Below are positions 62,501 to 64,000 of a stretch of DNA of 64,000 nucleotides, piece by piece. The position numbers and the translations under genes were made by a program. The notes beneath the pieces were generated by a model. The model worked only from the letters and a program-made list of their open reading frames with translations. It had not been told where the DNA came from and searched no databases. Numbering within the stretch: position 1 is the stretch's first letter; every line of letters starts with the position of its first letter. The DNA comes from CAVSJA01 sp963728145 (GTDB lineage Bacteria > Bacteroidota > Bacteroidia > Chitinophagales > Chitinophagaceae): the NCBI GenBank assembly GCA_963728145.1, contig CAVSJA010000009.1:124001-188000 (forward strand), given 5' to 3'.

Positions 62501-63163
62501 TCATTTCATAAGGTGAGGTTGAATAGCCTTTTGCCAGATCGCATATCCCTTCGAATTCATATGCAAACTATCCGATAAAAATATTTCCGGTCTCGGCTTT
62601 CCATTGGGCAACAACATTAATGAATATACATTTACAAAGGCTGTATTCTTTTGTTTCGAAAGCCAATCTTTGATCAACGAATTGGCCAGTTTCATTTTTG
62701 GAAAGAGGTGCGCACGACTTGGACTCGGCTTCAAAGAAATGAAAACTATCGGCACATTGGGTAGTTTTTTCCGGATCATTCCGAACAAAGTTTGGAACCG
62801 ATGAAAAACAGTTTGTCCTGAAACAGTATCATTACCCGCTAAATCATTCTCACCACAATAAATCACAATCTGTTTGGGCTGATAAGGAAATACTATATCT
62901 TTTGCAAATCGGATTTGATCAGTTAGCGATGACCCGCCAAATCCTCTATTAATAATGGTATAACCTGGAAATTGTTTTTGTACATCAGCCCACATGGTAA
63001 AGGAAGAACTACCGATAAGAAGTATCGCTCCCTTTGGCGGGGCTTTAATGCTATCTTGTTTCTTGAAGGCAAGGACATCATTATAAAACGGAACGTTTTG
63101 TTGGGCAAATCCAGAGAGTATTAGGAATATTAGAATTGCTGTGTGTGTAATTCTGTTTAGCAT
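62501..63163 (-). CDS. SGNH/GDSL-type esterase
   Basis: 220 residues with a signal peptide (1-20). The SGNH blocks are clear: nucleophile Ser in LIGSSSFTMW, Gly in INRGFGGSSL, Asn in IYCGENDLAG, and Asp/His in DSLHMN near the end. Family members deacylate carbohydrates, lipids or peptides. Between GH3 and GH144-like genes it may remove acyl or succinyl groups from a glucan, inference only. Same strand as both neighbours; gaps of 170-200 bp contain hairpin repeats. Confidence 0.85.
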   Translation of the reverse strand: MLNRITHTAILIFLILSGFAQQNVPFYNDVLAFKKQDSIKAPPKGAILLIGSSSFTMWADVQKQFPGYTIINRGFGGSSLTDQIRFAKDIVFPYQPKQIVIYCGENDLAGNDTVSGQTVFHRFQTLFGMIRKKLPNVPIVFISLKPSPSRAHLFPKMKLANSLIKDWLSKQKNTAFVNVYSLMLLPNGKPRPEIFLSDSLHMNSKGYAIWQKAIQPHLMK

Positions 63164-63199
63164 CGTTTATTATTTATGAGCAGGCTCAGGTGTGGCAGA

Positions 63200-63310
63200 T
63201 TTTACCACGGCGCAAAGGCGCGGAGGATCTTAAATTTAGTCTCCGATCTTCATTCATCATTCCTTTCTAGTGATCAAAATCCTCTGCGCCTTCGCGTCTT
63301 TGCGGTAAAA
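63200..63310. repeat. Inverted repeat, second copy of the ACCGC...GCGGAG element
   Basis: The left arm (63200-63228) and right arm (63276-63310) are near reverse complements, with TTTTACC and GGTAAAA ends as at 34876-34948 but a longer 48-nt loop. It separates the SGNH and GH144-like genes. Confidence 0.65.
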
Positions 63311-63336
63311 CTCGTTGCACTTCAGCCTAATTGTGA

Positions 63337-64000
63337 TTACTTAGACGCCTCCGGCCTTGACTGAAACCCTAATTTCTTTAATCCGTTCTGCACATCCGCG
63401 TCTTTCATAAACAAATTCCATAACAACCCAGACCGGTAATTCTCAATCATCACAATGATCGGTCCCTGGTCAATTGCCAAATGAGACTTCGCATACCAGT
63501 TTTCAGTTTCATTGAATGCATCCACAAAGCCATATTTCGACCAGATCTTATCCCCAAGATCGAAATAAAAATGTTTCAATGCCTGCATGGAATATTCTGG
63601 TGTATAAGGAAAAGATGAAAGCGCAGCGGTTGGACTAATCACACCCAAATCTTCTGTTGGTGAATGTGCGCCATAACCGAGATGATTATCACTTGCAGTC
63701 AATCCCCAGCTGTTAGCTCCATATCCTTTAAATCCTTTGGGATTCTTAATGCAATACTCACGATTGATGAGTGTATGATTTTTATTCTGTTCCCAATAGT
63801 CGGCATAACGATCTTTAAGTCCGCGCGGATCCAAACCAAGAAATGAATAATGGGAAAAGAACAGCGGGCCACCATAATCAAATCCCAATGGCAATTTGAT
63901 ACCATAATATTCCCTTTGATTTTTAAAATAATTGCTATTCGCCCAGCCCCGATGATAGATCTCGGACTTGATGGAAAACCGCGGTGAAGAAGCGGCCAAT
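63337..64000 (-). CDS. GH144/glucoamylase-like family protein, C-terminal part (5' end outside window)
   Basis: About 220 C-terminal residues of a larger exported enzyme; the frame is open to the right edge. Diagnostic blocks are EIYHRGWANSNYF, PLFFSHYSFLGLDPRGL, YWEQNKNHTLINREYC, SPTAALSSFPYTPEYSM and GPIIVMIENYRSGLLW, matching the Glycoamylase-like domain. In characterised GH144 members (Chitinophaga, Bacteroides) this is an endo-beta-1,2-glucanase. Catalytic residues in the N-terminal half are not visible. With GH3 on the same strand a small glucan-degrading locus is likely. Confidence 0.75.
   Translation of the reverse strand, partial: LAASSPRFSIKSEIYHRGWANSNYFKNQREYYGIKLPLGFDYGGPLFFSHYSFLGLDPRGLKDRYADYWEQNKNHTLINREYCIKNPKGFKGYGANSWGLTASDNHLGYGAHSPTEDLGVISPTAALSSFPYTPEYSMQALKHFYFDLGDKIWSKYGFVDAFNETENWYAKSHLAIDQGPIIVMIENYRSGLLWNLFMKDADVQNGLKKLGFQSRPEASK

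Overview
The window reads as a chromosomal segment of a Bacteroidota bacterium, most likely Chitinophagaceae or a close relative. The evidence is Bacteroidota-type promoters (TAnnTTTG, twice with a TTTG box 20 bp upstream), almost no Shine-Dalgarno sequences, two secreted esterases with type IX secretion C-terminal sorting domains, family-typical proteins (DUF2807, DUF4834, long PurF, PpiC/SurA chaperones, TlpA-like thioredoxins), and a GH3 plus GH144-like pair as known from Chitinophaga and Bacteroides beta-1,2-glucan loci. There is no phage, plasmid, CRISPR array or complete insertion sequence. Most genes are ordinary housekeeping or envelope genes.

Layout. 1-4.4 kb: truncated patatin, YbjQ, a secreted CHAT-domain protein, a DUF2807 protein and a frameshifted RDD membrane-protein gene. 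4.4-11 kb (minus): AlkA-like glycosylase, cysS (frameshifted around its KMSKS loop), a membrane EEP hydrolase, two rhomboid proteases and rlmD. 11-24.7 kb: EamA transporter, msrB, adk, a lipoprotein, a paaZ-crotonase-AlkA run, fabG, a GH3-superfamily (acyl-adenylate synthetase-like) protein, lptB with an extra C-terminal domain, metF and a GT-C-like membrane protein. 24.7-41 kb: parvulin and thioredoxin envelope proteins, YceI, an altered tRNA-Thr(CGT), T9SS esterases, a large Asp-box protein, an aminotransferase, two very small genes, a GT28-like glycosyltransferase, SixA and an orphan NarL-type regulator. 41-56 kb (minus): purF, a NarL-type regulator plus a 1785-residue multi-PAS kinase, surA and the rimP-nusA-infB operon, whose infB frame is broken about ten times. 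56-64 kb: DUF4834, HAD phosphatase, higBA, hypothetical and TPM proteins, Hsp20, then GH3, SGNH and GH144-like genes.

The most striking features are not gene families. (1) Indels are concentrated in two essential genes, infB and cysS, and in the RDD gene, while neighbouring multi-kilobase genes are intact; in infB nearly all are +1. Consensus error is the likeliest cause, but the clustering and bias deserve checking. (2) tRNA-Thr(CGT) carries an 18-nt palindrome in its D-loop, and the same palindrome occurs elsewhere in the window. (3) Many intergenic gaps hold opposed arrays of 7-10-nt words, with a different word at each locus, able to fold into long hairpins and often enclosing a terminator. 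(4) higBA lies between the HAD gene's 5' end and a decayed copy of that 5' end. (5) The rimP-nusA-infB leader contains a terminator-like hairpin that could allow NusA autoregulation.

All calls come from reading the sequence. No database search was run, so family names rest on recognised motifs and overall protein character.
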